DNA of 64,000 nt, taken from Deltaproteobacteria bacterium (GTDB lineage: Bacteria > JADJOY01). Position 1 is the first letter of the stretch. Each line of letters starts with the position of its first letter. The position numbers were made by a program, and so were the translations under genes. Below the pieces are notes generated by a model. It was not told where the DNA came from, did no database searches, and saw only the letters and a program-made list of their open reading frames with translations. The DNA lies in NCBI GenBank assembly GCA_016713535.1, contig JADJOY010000011.1, positions 16,253 to 80,252 on the forward strand, given 5' to 3'. This document shows, piece by piece, positions 1-7,824 of this stretch.

Positions 1-365
1 AGTGCCAGCCCCGGATCGGCGGCGAACGTCACGGTGTAGGTAGCTGCGTCGTAGGTGAGGGCGCCGGCGACCGGCTCGAGGAGGACGTCGTCCCACCCGC
101 GAGCCAACGACGGCACCCGCCGACGGACCGTGATCGTGTCCGGCGTGACGGATTCGCGCGCGAGAGCCTCGCTGAACCTCAGGACGAGGTGCGCCTCGAC
201 GTCGACCTCCGTCGCCCCGGGCGCAGGCGTCGCCGCGACGAGCGACGGCGGCACGAGATCGGCCGCGCCGCCGCCACCACAGGCGAGCGGCGCGAGCGCG
301 AGCACCGAGGCCACGGCGAGGGCGTGGCGACTCGACGCGCGACAGGCCTCACGGATTGGATTCAT
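1..365 (-). CDS. Ig-like (Big_5/SbsA-type) lipoprotein, truncated by window edge
   Basis: The reverse strand is open from an ATG at 363-365 to the left edge (121 codons, no stop). It begins MNPIREACRASS and has a hydrophobic stretch ending in a lipobox (LAPLAC, Cys29) followed by a glycine run, so an envelope-anchored lipoprotein is predicted. Residues after about 35 (PSLVAATPAPGATEVDVE, then LVLRFSEAL) match the consensus of bacterial Ig-like Big_5/SbsA repeats, which usually occur in tandem in surface or secreted proteins of unknown ligand. The rest of the gene lies outside the window, so its domain number and function cannot be judged. The lipobox and fold signature are seen; the surface role is inferred. 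Confidence 0.72.
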   Translation of the reverse strand, partial: MNPIREACRASSRHALAVASVLALAPLACGGGGAADLVPPSLVAATPAPGATEVDVEAHLVLRFSEALARESVTPDTITVRRRVPSLARGWDDVLLEPVAGALTYDAATYTVTFAADPGLA

Positions 366-385
366 GGCCGACCCTGCGCCGAGGG

Positions 386-468
386 TGCCCGGGGTGGGAC
401 TCGAACCCACACGGAGATTGCTCCCGGGGATTTTAAGTCCCCTGCGTCTGCCATTCCGCCACCCGGGC
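386..468 (-). tRNA. tRNA-Leu (anticodon UAA)
   Basis: The reverse strand folds as a class II tRNA. The acceptor arms GCCCGGG (462-468) and CCCGGGC (387-393) pair over seven bases. The T-arm holds GTTCGAGTC, the variable arm is long, and the anticodon loop reads CTTAAAA with UAA at its centre, which decodes UUA leucine codons. The discriminator base is A (386). The next bases are CCC, so the CCA tail is not genomically encoded. The D-arm carries the expected GGAATGGCAGACGC pattern for tRNA-Leu. Confidence 0.95.
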
Positions 469-469
469 C

Positions 470-815
470 GAGTTGGACTCTACCGCGCGAAGCGATCGGA
501 ATCAGAGGGTGTGTCGGCACGAATCGGCCTCTGTCTCGAGGTGTCCGAAACCGGCAATCAGGGCGACTGTCATAAAACTGTGATGCTTCGCGGCTTCCTC
601 TCGGCCTCACGACCCACCCGGGGAGGGCCTCCACGCCGACGCGACGGGGGCGCATGCGATCGAGTCCAGGGTGTGGCCCGCTACGCTGCGGGTGGCACGC
701 ACGTTCGTCTCATGTATGAGCGAAGTCCGCCCGTGCCTCGGCGAGGACGCGGTGAGCGCGCGGGTAACGCCTGACGAACTCGTCTCGCGAGAAGCCGCAG
801 CCGTTGAGCGCGTTC
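470..815. other. Intergenic stretch between tRNA-Leu and the AbiE-like cassette
   Basis: I see no convincing gene here. It holds the Pho-box-like direct repeat at 567-584 and a possible 36-codon reading frame at 716-826 (start MSEVRPCLG) with no recognisable family. A more AT-rich patch near 822-842 may be part of the promoter region of the downstream cassette. Confidence 0.5.
567..584 (+). promoter_or_regulatory. Pho-box-like site (PhoB binding consensus)
   Basis: The sequence CTGTCATAAAACTGTGAT consists of two 7-bp direct repeats (CTGTCAT and CTGTGAT) separated by AAAA, giving the 11-bp period of the enterobacterial Pho box. It matches that consensus at nearly every position. No phosphate gene follows within 400 bp: the next plausible gene rightward is the AbiE-like antitoxin near 970 and leftward is the tRNA. 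It could be an orphaned or chance site, or could drive an unannotated small transcript. Function is inferred only from sequence match. Confidence 0.45.
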
Positions 816-933
816 GGTTTGGTTGAATACCAAAATAGGGTGGAATCCGAAAAGCCTGCGCTGTGGCGGCTTCCACCGCCCGATGGGCGCGCCGGGTTCC
901 ATCTTTCGATCCGCTCCTCACGTTCGTCTATCT

Positions 934-961
934 CTTGACCATGAGAATTGTCATGGTCAAG
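934..961. promoter_or_regulatory. Palindromic operator/promoter of the AbiE-like cassette
   Basis: A perfect 11-bp inverted repeat, cttgaccatga / tcatggtcaag, is separated by six bases (gaattg) and ends about 8 bp before the likely GTG start of the next gene. The left arm contains TTGACC, which could act as a -35 element, so a protein bound here would cover the promoter. AbiEi antitoxins are known to bind inverted repeats and repress their own operon. That this palindrome is the AbiEi-like operator is inference from position and symmetry. Confidence 0.55.
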
Positions 962-969
962 ATAGATGG

Positions 970-2160
970 GTGAATGCCACCGAAGAAGCAACAGAAGAAG
1001 CAACAGAAGCCGGCGCGGACCACCTCTTCGCGACGGTCGAGGCCCTGCTCACGAGGCTCGGCCTCCGCGTAGGCAGGGCGACCGACGCGACCCGGTCGAG
1101 AAGCAGTCGCGACCTGGACCTCCTGGGCCACCTCGACGATGGGCGCTCGTTCGTCGTCGTGGTCAAACGGCTGGGCACCGTGCGCCATGAGGATCTCGTC
1201 GGTCGGCTGGCCGTTGCGCTCCTGCAAGCGCGCGAGCACTCCGGGGTGACCGGCGCGATTCCCTTGGTTCTGGTCGCGCTCCCTCAGCTGACATCGTCCG
1301 CCGTGAGCTCGGCGACCGCCTTCATGAACCGCCATGCGCCCGAAGTGCAGTGGGGGCTCGTGTCGTTCGAGCACGGTGCCTACATCCATGCACCCCGCCT
1401 CGGTGTCGAGTATTCGGACTACCAGCGCGCGCGGCGTCACCGCGGTACGCCGGGACCCCGAGCGGGGCAACGGCTCTTCACCGACCTCAATTGCTGGATG
1501 CTCAAGGTGCTGCTGCTCCGCGATGTGGAGCCCAACTGGTGGGCCGGTCCGGCCGCGTCCGTGTCGTCGATTCCTGCGCTTGCGCAGGCCGCGAACGTGT
1601 CGATGCCGCACGCCTATCGCTTCGCCCAGACCTTTCAGCGGGCTGATTTTCTCCGCGTCACGCCCGACGGACTGACCGTCGTCAGGCGCGAGCCGTTGCT
1701 GCGCGCGTGGATGGAGCATCACCGGCTGCAACCACGCACCGTGATGAGCGCGCGATGGACCTTCGGGCGGCCAGCCTCTCTGAGCGATGCGTTCCCGGTT
1801 GCGAATGCGGGGGAAGGGCTGCTTCCGCCGCGCATCGCGGTCGCGGGTTTCGAGGCGTGTCGCGCTCACGGAGTCCTGCACACGACCGTGCCCGGACTCG
1901 AAGTGCACGTGGAAGCGTCGTCGGCCAAGGCGACCTTCGGCCGTGATCTCGAGCCGTGTGCCACCCGCGATGCGGACGTCACCCTGATCGTGTCGAGGCA
2001 GGTGCAGTCGGTGTTTCGCGGCGCCGTCGTGCGCAACGACGTGCGCTACGTCGACATCCTGCAGGCGGCGTTGGACGTATCCGTGCATCCGGCCCGCGGT
2101 GCCGAACAGGCCGAATACGTCCTGGGAGACGTGCTGGGGTGGTTCGGCCGTGACGGGTGA
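970..2160 (+). CDS. AbiEi-like type IV antitoxin / transcriptional regulator
   Basis: The protein is about 396 residues from the chosen GTG. Residues about 198-231 form a winged helix-turn-helix (SSIPALAQAANVSMPHAYRF) followed by DFLRV..DGLTVVRREPLL, as in AbiEi-family antitoxins. The N-terminal part carries a small alpha/beta segment (DLDLLGHLDDGRSFVVVVK). The stop overlaps the following nucleotidyltransferase-like gene by 11 bp, the canonical antitoxin-toxin order of AbiE systems, and a palindromic operator precedes it. The start is uncertain: an in-frame start at 823 exists, but it would place the palindrome inside the gene. Family assignment rests on domain pattern plus gene pairing; antitoxin activity is inferred. 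The N-terminus has a curious 12-bp tandem repeat encoding TEEATEEAT. Confidence 0.6.
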   Translation: MNATEEATEEATEAGADHLFATVEALLTRLGLRVGRATDATRSRSSRDLDLLGHLDDGRSFVVVVKRLGTVRHEDLVGRLAVALLQAREHSGVTGAIPLVLVALPQLTSSAVSSATAFMNRHAPEVQWGLVSFEHGAYIHAPRLGVEYSDYQRARRHRGTPGPRAGQRLFTDLNCWMLKVLLLRDVEPNWWAGPAASVSSIPALAQAANVSMPHAYRFAQTFQRADFLRVTPDGLTVVRREPLLRAWMEHHRLQPRTVMSARWTFGRPASLSDAFPVANAGEGLLPPRIAVAGFEACRAHGVLHTTVPGLEVHVEASSAKATFGRDLEPCATRDADVTLIVSRQVQSVFRGAVVRNDVRYVDILQAALDVSVHPARGAEQAEYVLGDVLGWFGRDG

Positions 2161-3007
2161 GGATCCGCTCCGCAGGGTCCTCCGAGAGCTCGGACGCGCG
2201 TTGCGGGCGTGCAGGCCCTACGTTCCTCGGGTGATCGTGATCGGTGGCATCGTGCCGGTTCTGTATCGGCACCACGAGTGGTTCGGCGCGTCACGGGTTC
2301 CCGCATTGACCACTACGGAAGGCGATCTGGCCGTCCCGACCAAGCTCGAGATCTTGGATGGGCAAACCGTTCTGGGTCTGCTCGATTCCGCCGGCTTCGT
2401 GATCTACGAGGTGCCAGGCTTCGAGAACCAACCAGGCACGCAGCGAATCCAAGATCGCGAAGCTGGTGCGAAGAAGCCGGCGCCCACGTACCTGGAGTTC
2501 TTGGCGCCCATGTTCGGGAAGCCCGAACCGGCCCTGGTCGAGCTGCAGCCGGGACTGCGCGCGCAGCGGCTTCGGCATCTCGATCTACTGGCCCACGAAA
2601 CGCTCTCGATCGATGCCCGCCGCGTGCCGGATCTCGGCATCGAGGAAGCGCTGGAGGTACGGATTCCGAATCCGGCGACCTACCAGCTCCAGAAGGTTCT
2701 CGCGCGGAAGGAGCGCGTGCCTGCCAAGCGTCCCAAGGACATGGCCTACGCCTTCGACGTGGCGATGTTGTCGCGCCCCATTTGGGGGACATTGGCTGGA
2801 GTGCTCCAGCGGGCGGGAGAATCGGACCCGAGCTGGAAGGCGTCGGTCGCGAAGGCTCGCGAGCGAATCCGGACGCTGTTCGAGAACGAGCACAGTGAGG
2901 GCGTGGTCGAGGCTGCGCTCGTCTATCGTGACTTCTGCGGAGACGCGGCGCCTTCGGAGCGGACGATCCACGAGGTGATGCGACGGTTCATCGATCAGCT
3001 CGGATAG
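2150..3007 (+). CDS. AbiEii-like nucleotidyltransferase (putative toxin)
   Basis: A 285-residue protein starts at a GTG inside the end of the upstream gene. It has a nucleotidyltransferase-like opening: VIVIGGIVPVLYRHHEW supplies the Gly-Gly helix start and TTEGDLAV, about 20 residues later, corresponds to the acidic metal-binding strand ((T/S)xDxD in classical members, here E-G-D). A lysine-rich stretch (LARKERVPAKRPKDMAY) follows, as in AbiEii/MNT proteins, where it marks the second half of the catalytic fold. The role would be nucleotide transfer to an RNA or protein target, neutralised by the partner. An alternative is a non-toxic nucleotidyltransferase paired with its regulator. The variant acidic motif lowers certainty about activity. 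Confidence 0.55.
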   Translation: MTGEDPLRRVLRELGRALRACRPYVPRVIVIGGIVPVLYRHHEWFGASRVPALTTTEGDLAVPTKLEILDGQTVLGLLDSAGFVIYEVPGFENQPGTQRIQDREAGAKKPAPTYLEFLAPMFGKPEPALVELQPGLRAQRLRHLDLLAHETLSIDARRVPDLGIEEALEVRIPNPATYQLQKVLARKERVPAKRPKDMAYAFDVAMLSRPIWGTLAGVLQRAGESDPSWKASVAKARERIRTLFENEHSEGVVEAALVYRDFCGDAAPSERTIHEVMRRFIDQLG

Positions 3008-3240
3008 TGGGGGTGGCGATAGGCGAGCCGCCTCGTCGAAACCTACGTCCAGGTGCGCAGCAGCGATCGACCCCTTCGACCAGGCGGTCGAGGATCTCAC
3101 CCTCGTGGCGAGCTCGGCTGACACGATGACACTACGAGGGCGCGGAGCCGGCCCCCTGCGTCGGGGCGCTTCTGTCGACCGCCCCTGGGGACCGACACGT
3201 GCGAGCCGGCGAGACGATCGCGAGATCCGAGGAGGCCAGG

Positions 3241-3666
3241 ATGACACGTGCACTCGCGGCGGTGGCCCTCGTGCTGCTCGCTTCGCCGGGCGGCTGTGTC
3301 CGCTCCACCGGGTCGGCGGCGGACCTCGAGGCTCGGTACTACCTGAGCGAGGACGTCAACAAGTACTCCTCCGAGTCCTTCACCGGCTTCGTCTCCGCAT
3401 GGCTCACCGGGCCCGAGAAGGTCGAGACGATCTGTCCGGCGTCGATCCCGGTCGCGGGCTCGACGGTGCTCGAGAAGGGGAGCCCGGTGAGGATCCTCGA
3501 GATCCTCGAGGTCAGCGGCGTCGACGCCTCCCACAGCGAGGCCAAGCTCCAGATCGCCGATGTGAAGTCGGGTGCTTCGTACGTCGTCTACGTCCGATGG
3601 CCCGGGTCGAAGCCGCTGCTCACCACCGAGCCGCCGAGCGCCCACCCGCAACCGGTGGTGCGGTAG
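3241..3666 (+). CDS. Predicted small lipoprotein of unknown function
   Basis: A 141-residue product begins MTRALAAVALVLLASPGGC, a short lipoprotein signal ending in Cys19. The ATG is preceded by a good ribosome-binding sequence (gaggaggccagg), which is why it is preferred over the in-frame ATG at 3199. The mature part holds ARYYLSEDVNKY, a LEKGSPVRILEI stretch and SGASYVVYVRW, suggesting a compact beta-rich domain. No family was recognised. It is followed after 129 bp by another small lipoprotein gene on the same strand. Confidence 0.6.
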   Translation: MTRALAAVALVLLASPGGCVRSTGSAADLEARYYLSEDVNKYSSESFTGFVSAWLTGPEKVETICPASIPVAGSTVLEKGSPVRILEILEVSGVDASHSEAKLQIADVKSGASYVVYVRWPGSKPLLTTEPPSAHPQPVVR

Positions 3667-3795
3667 CCGCTCGGCGCGGCGCCGAGGCATCGATCACCAG
3701 CACGCCCTCGGCGCTGTGCTCGCTCGACTGGGCGCAGTTCGGACCCGCCTGGCTCGCTGCGTGCAATGCCGGAGCCTCGACGGAGGTCGAGCGCG

Positions 3796-4206
3796 TTGAG
3801 ACGACGGTGGCTGATCGCGGCGGTGCTGGAGGGTTGCTCGACCCACGAGCGGCACACGCCGAGCGCGGAGCCGGTGGCGCTGTGGGAAGCCGACCGGGCG
3901 CGGATCTTCACGGCGGCGGAAGAGGCGATGCGGTTGCACGCCGTGATCGGCGTCTCGGACGAGCGCAGCCGCCTGCTGCGCGGTCACATGGGGCCCTACG
4001 CCGTGAAGATCGAGGTTCCCGTCGATGTGGCGCGCGCGGAGATCCGTTGCAGCCGCGAGGGCGAGTGGAGCGCCGCCGCGATCCGTCGCGAGGCACTCGA
4101 AGGCGACGCCGCCGCGGCGGCCGACGGCCCGCTCACCGCCGCCGCCTGCGTGACCACTCTGAAGCGCGCGATCGAGTCCCGGCTCGAGGATCCGCCGGCG
4201 CCGTGA
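3796..4206 (+). CDS. Predicted small lipoprotein of unknown function
   Basis: A TTG start at 3796 is favoured because ggagg lies nine bases upstream. This gives a 136-residue protein with a very short signal (RRRWLIAAVLEGC) and a candidate lipid-modified Cys. An ATG at 3766 in the same frame would add ten residues. The body contains a positively and negatively charged alpha/beta-like stretch (YAVKIEVPVDVARAEIRC) and two further cysteines. No family was recognised. The gene converges on the hemerythrin gene. Confidence 0.5.
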   Translation: MRRRWLIAAVLEGCSTHERHTPSAEPVALWEADRARIFTAAEEAMRLHAVIGVSDERSRLLRGHMGPYAVKIEVPVDVARAEIRCSREGEWSAAAIRREALEGDAAAAADGPLTAAACVTTLKRAIESRLEDPPAP

Positions 4207-4209
4207 GCG

Positions 4210-4292
4210 GGCCAGCAGCGAGCGAGCGGCGCTCCCGCTCGCTCGCTCGCTCGCTCGCGAGCCGGCGAGCGCGTGCTCGCCGACTCGCGTTT
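4210..4292. terminator. Convergent intergenic region with GCTC tandem repeats and hairpin
   Basis: Between the converging lipoprotein and hemerythrin genes, gcgagcgagcg (4218-4228) can pair with cgctcgctcgc (4236-4246) across a 7-base loop. The right arm extends into several more GCTC units. A stem of this strength could act in both directions as a terminator, but no T-tract follows, so termination is only inferred. The short tandem units are also prone to replication slippage. Confidence 0.3.
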
Positions 4293-4294
4293 GT

Positions 4295-5159
4295 TCACTT
4301 GCCGCTGCGCGAGCTCGACGACTTGCCCGCGCTCTTACCGCGCGAGCCGGAAGACGCGCTCTTGCCGCGCGGGCTGGCCGCGCCCTTGCTCGCCTTGGCT
4401 CGGCCAGCACCGGTCTTGCCGCTCGCCGCCGCGACGCGGCCCCGGGCGCCGCTGGCGGCTCGCTTCGGGGAGCTCCCTGCCGTTCGAGGACCGGCTGGCC
4501 GCGGGCGAGCTCGTGGAGGTCGACGCACCGCGCTCCGCGCGTGCGTCGTTCATCACCTTCGCGGCCTCGCGGCGGCGCTTGTCCTTGGCCGCCATTCGCG
4601 CGCGGCCCTTCTCGGGCGCGATCACCAGCCGGGCGATGTCCTTGGTCGTGTCGAGGACCTTCGCCAGCAGACCGCCGAAGAGGCTCTGGGGGGGCGTATC
4701 GGGCGCCATCGGGTGCGGATGGTTCGGCACCAGCTCCTTCAGGCGTGGGAGCGCCTCGGCGATGCGCGCCCGCTCCGTGTCGGTGGTGAGGCGCTCGAGC
4801 TTCGGCAGCAGGTCACGCTCCTCCTCCTCGATGTGGTGACGGACGGATTCCGCCAGCACCGTCATCTTGGCGTCGTAGCGCTCGTCCTCCACCGCCATCT
4901 CGTCGAGCTCGGCGAGGGTGGTCTTGGCGAGGTGATGCTCCTCGAGCGCCTCGAGGACCGCGTCCTCGGCGCCTTTGTCGCGCATGCGGATGAGCGGGTA
5001 GATGAGCTGCTCCTCGACGCTCGCGTGCAGCGAGAGCTCCTCGATGATCTGCTCGGCGATGCGCTGCTTGTCCCGGTTGCCGTGCCCCTGCTCGAACTTC
5101 TCGAACAGCGCCTCGACCTTGCGGTGGTCGTCCTTGATCTGGGTCACGATGTCGATCAC
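4295..5159 (-). CDS. Hemerythrin HHE-domain protein with Lys/Ser/Ala-rich tail (frameshifted)
   Basis: Residues 1-150 form an HHE cation-binding four-helix bundle with diiron-type histidines and glutamates (DDHRKVEALFEKF, LHASVEEQLIYPL, EEHHLAKTTLAELDEM, HHIEEEERDLLPKL), implying O2, NO or iron sensing or storage. The GTG start has AGGAGG six bases upstream. The first frame ends at 4335 in an unnatural Arg/Gln-rich stretch. The adjacent frame, ending at 4295, encodes a low-complexity basic tail (GKTGAGRAKASKGAASPRGK, then SRGKSAGKSSSSRSGK) like histone H1 or HctB tails. A one-base shift near 4480-4510 joins the two into about 287 residues. The tail suggests nucleic-acid or polyanion binding (inference). 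It lies 60 bp downstream of an SRPBCC gene, possibly in one operon. Confidence 0.75.
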
Positions 5160-5219
5160 GTAATGCCTCCTCGGTGGTGGTGCCCGGCGTGCGCCGGGCG
5201 AACGCGGACGCGGCGCGCT

Positions 5220-5687
5220 TCAGCGCGTGACGTGCCCGCCGTGGATCTCGCCTCGCCACGCGCCCGTCTCGCGCTGGCGTCCCTCGATGAACTTCTTGAA
5301 GCGCTGCAGGTCGCCGCTGATCCGCATCGACACCACGCCGATCGCGGCGCCGGCCTTCTCGGTGAGCCCCTGCGGCTCGTATTCGGCGCGCAAGAGCACG
5401 CGCGTGCGGTCGGGCCCGAGCTCCTCGAAGCGCACCTCGCCGGCGTTGGTGGCGCCGCTCGACGAGCGCCACGCGATGCAGCGGTCCGGCTCCTGACGGT
5501 TGATGGTCGAGTCCCACTCGACCGTGTGGCCGCCGATCTCGGCGACCCAGTGGAGCGCCGTGTCGGAGAGCTGCCGCACCTCCTGCACGCCCTCCATGAA
5601 CTGCGGGAACGACTCGAACTGCGTCCACTGGTTGTAGACGGTGGAGATCGGGGCCTCGACCTCGATGTCCTTCTCCACGTGAGCCAT
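5220..5687 (-). CDS. SRPBCC-family (polyketide cyclase/START-like) protein
   Basis: The 155-residue protein starts at MAHVEKDIEVEAPISTVYN, a typical SRPBCC opening. The domain continues with WTQFESFPQFMEGVQEVRQL, HWVAEIGG and VLLRAEYEPQG, as in the COQ10/cyclase-dehydrase subgroup that binds hydrophobic ligands in a helix-grip pocket. The ATG is preceded by aggag eight bases upstream; longer in-frame starts give only an arginine-rich artefact. It sits just upstream of the hemerythrin gene in the same direction. Cytosolic; ligand unknown. Such proteins are often stress-associated, but nothing in the sequence shows this directly. Confidence 0.8.
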   Translation of the reverse strand: MAHVEKDIEVEAPISTVYNQWTQFESFPQFMEGVQEVRQLSDTALHWVAEIGGHTVEWDSTINRQEPDRCIAWRSSSGATNAGEVRFEELGPDRTRVLLRAEYEPQGLTEKAGAAIGVVSMRISGDLQRFKKFIEGRQRETGAWRGEIHGGHVTR

Positions 5688-6000
5688 GACTCGTTCTCCT
5701 TCGTGATGAGTTGGAATGGTGAGACGACGGCGCGAGCGCGTGGCGCTCGCGTGACTCGGGGGACTCGGCTTGCGCAAGGGCCGTGCCACGCGCCTCCACC
5801 GTCCTGGATCGCGAATCCGGCGGCGGCGGGTGGGGCGTGACGCGTCGCGTCTCCGGGGGAGCGGGTGCGCGCGAGTAGTCGATCGTAGAAAGGGCGCGTC
5901 GGATGGCGCCGGATTCAGCCGGGCAGGGGTGTGTCGCGCCACGGCCAGCTACACTCGCGCGCCGTGGCCGTCGTCCGGCGGCGCAGACGACGAGCGACGC

Positions 6001-7106
6001 GTGAGCGAACCGACCTACACCTGGGTAGATACGCCGGAGGCGCTCGCGCGCCTGGTCGAGCGGCTCGCGGACGTCGACGAGGTCGCGCTCGACACCGAGT
6101 TCGTGTTCGAGCGCACCTACTGGCCGCGCCCGGGCGTGGTGCAGCTCGCGGCGGACGGCGAGATCGCGCTCGTCGACGCGGTGGGGCTCGACCTCGTCTC
6201 GCTCGCGGAGGTGGTCGGCTCGTCCACGGTGCGCAAGCTCATCCACGCCGGCAGCGGCGACGCGGTGGTGCTCGAGCGCACCACCGGGGTGCGGCCGGCG
6301 GGGGTCTTCGATACCCAGATCGCGGCCGCGTTCGCCGGGCTCGGCGCGGGCATCTCGTACGAGGCGCTGGTACGGACGCTGCTCGGCGTGTCGCTCGGCA
6401 AGCACCACACCCGCACCGACTGGACCCGCCGCCCGCTCTCCACCGAGCAGCTCCACTACGCGGCCGAGGACGTCCTCCACCTGGGCACCGTGGCGGCGGA
6501 GCTGCGCGCTCGTCTCGTGGCGCTCGGCCGGCTCGCGTGGGCCGAGGAGGACTCGGTGGCGTCGATGGCCGTGGATCCCGGCGCCGACGATCCCCGAGCA
6601 AGCCTGGACGCGAATCCGGGGCGCGGAGCGCTTGCCGCCCGTGGTGCGGGCGCGCGCGCAGGCGCTGGCCGCGTGGCGCGACCGCGAGGCGCGCGGGCGC
6701 GACCTGCCCAAGACCTTCCTGCTGCGCGACGAGTCGCTGCTCGAGCTCGCGTGGCGGCCGGTCCTCGATCCCGAGGCGCTCGGCGCGGTGCGTGGCTTCG
6801 AGGCGCGCCGCCACGGCCCGTTCGCGCCGGCGGTGGTCGCCGTGCTCGAGCGGGTGGCGGCGGCGCCGGCCGCGGACGGAGACGAGGTCGCCGCGGGCGC
6901 CGTCGGGCTCGCTCGATCGCGCCGTCGCGGGCGCGGTGGAGAAGGTCGCCGCCGAGCTCGCGCTGCCGCCCGAGCTCTTGCTGTCGCGGCGGGGCCGCAC
7001 CCGGCTCCTCACCGGCCTCGCAGCGGGCGAATCGCCGGCGAGCCGGCTCGTCGGATGGCGGCGCGACCTGCTGGGGCCGGCGATCGACCGCGCGCTCGGC
7101 GGCTGA
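6001..7106 (+). CDS. rnd: Ribonuclease D (interrupted by two frameshifts)
   Basis: The first segment from the GTG carries the DEDD exonuclease signature: DTEFVFERTYWPRPGVVQL (Exo I), HAGSGDAVVLE with DTQIAAAFAG (Exo II), and YAAEDVLHL (Exo III Tyr/Asp). The next frame supplies an HRDC-type helical domain (ARAQALAAWRDREARGRDLP then LLRDESLLELA). The last frame gives LDRAVAGAVEKVAAELALPP and the C-terminus, ending at TGA 7104-7106. Shifts occur near 6590-6630 and near 6900; removing one base at each gives about 367 residues, normal for RNase D, which trims tRNA 3' ends. Both shifts are of the same sign, and conserved sequence continues across them, so sequencing error is more likely than decay. 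Confidence 0.8.
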
Positions 7107-7155
7107 CCGCGCCCGCACGGGGTGCCGAGCGCGCGGAAGTGGCGTGTCGCCACCG

Positions 7156-7203
7156 ATTGGATATGGCTATCGAAAGAGTCCGATCTTTCTATTGGACCTA
7201 TCG
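7156..7203. promoter_or_regulatory. Probable ahpC promoter/operator region with direct and inverted repeats
   Basis: An AT-richer patch 80-130 bp before ahpC holds two direct repeats, ATTGGA-N5-CTATCG (7156-7172) and ATTGGA-N1-CTATCG (7191-7203). Between them lies the inverted repeat gaaaga-gtccga-tctttc (7172-7189). Peroxide regulators such as OxyR or PerR-like proteins commonly bind repeats in this position upstream of ahpC. No consensus match is strong enough to name the regulator. Confidence 0.4.
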
Positions 7204-7283
7204 CCGTCCAGGCGCCACCTTGCTCCTCGCGAGCCGGACCGAATCAGCGTCCGCGCCCGAAACCCCAACGAGGAGCCCGACCC

Positions 7284-7823
7284 ATGAAGACCGTCCGAGA
7301 CCGCTTCCCCGAGTTCTCCCTCCAGGCCGTCGTCGCTTCCGATCCCGGCAAGGAGTTCACGCCCGTGACCGACCAGAGCCACCCCGGAACATGCAAGGTG
7401 GTGTTCTTCTGGCCGATGGACTTCACCTTCGTGTGCCCGACCGAGATCGCGGCGTTCGGCGCCCGCGAGCGGGACTTCCGCGACCGTGACGCGCAGGTGC
7501 TCGGCGTGAGCACCGACACCCACTTCGTCCACCTCGCGTGGCGCCGGCAGCACCCCGACCTCCGGAACCTGCCGTTCCCGATGGTCGCCGACACCAAGCG
7601 CGAGCTCGCGACCGCGCTCGGCATCCTCCACGCGGACGAGGGTGTCGCGCTGCGCGCCACCTTCATCGTCGATCCCGAAGGCGTGATCCGCCACGTCAGC
7701 GTCAACGACCTCTCGGTGGGCCGCAACGTGGACGAGGTGCTGCGCGTCCTCGACGCGCTGCAGACCGACGAGCTCTGCCCGTGCAACTGGCAGAAGGGCG
7801 AGAAGACCCTGGAGGTGGCGTGA
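7284..7823 (+). CDS. ahpC: Alkyl hydroperoxide reductase AhpC (peroxiredoxin, three-cysteine type)
   Basis: The 179-residue 2-Cys peroxiredoxin reduces peroxides and peroxynitrite in the cytosol. The peroxidatic Cys lies in WPMDFTFVCPTEI near residue 50. The C-terminus reads DELCPCNWQKGEKT with two cysteines, the arrangement of mycobacterial AhpC (resolving Cys plus an extra Cys), which is recycled by AhpD rather than by AhpF. The ATG follows a GAGGAG site. AhpD is encoded immediately downstream, matching that recycling route. A repeat-containing promoter lies upstream. Family and partner assignment are firm; oxidative-stress induction is inferred. Confidence 0.95.
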   Translation: MKTVRDRFPEFSLQAVVASDPGKEFTPVTDQSHPGTCKVVFFWPMDFTFVCPTEIAAFGARERDFRDRDAQVLGVSTDTHFVHLAWRRQHPDLRNLPFPMVADTKRELATALGILHADEGVALRATFIVDPEGVIRHVSVNDLSVGRNVDEVLRVLDALQTDELCPCNWQKGEKTLEVA

Positions 7824-7824
7824 C

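Noticed and set aside
716-826. 36-codon frame after an ATG downstream of the Pho-box-like site
   Set aside because: No ribosome-binding site, no family, and too short to separate from chance in this composition; mentioned only as a possible transcript.
4813-6711. Long open frame (632 codons) on the minus strand antisense to rnd
   Set aside because: Arg/Ala/Gly/His-rich shadow of real genes produced by GC bias; no domain, and it overlaps well-supported hemerythrin and SRPBCC genes in another frame.
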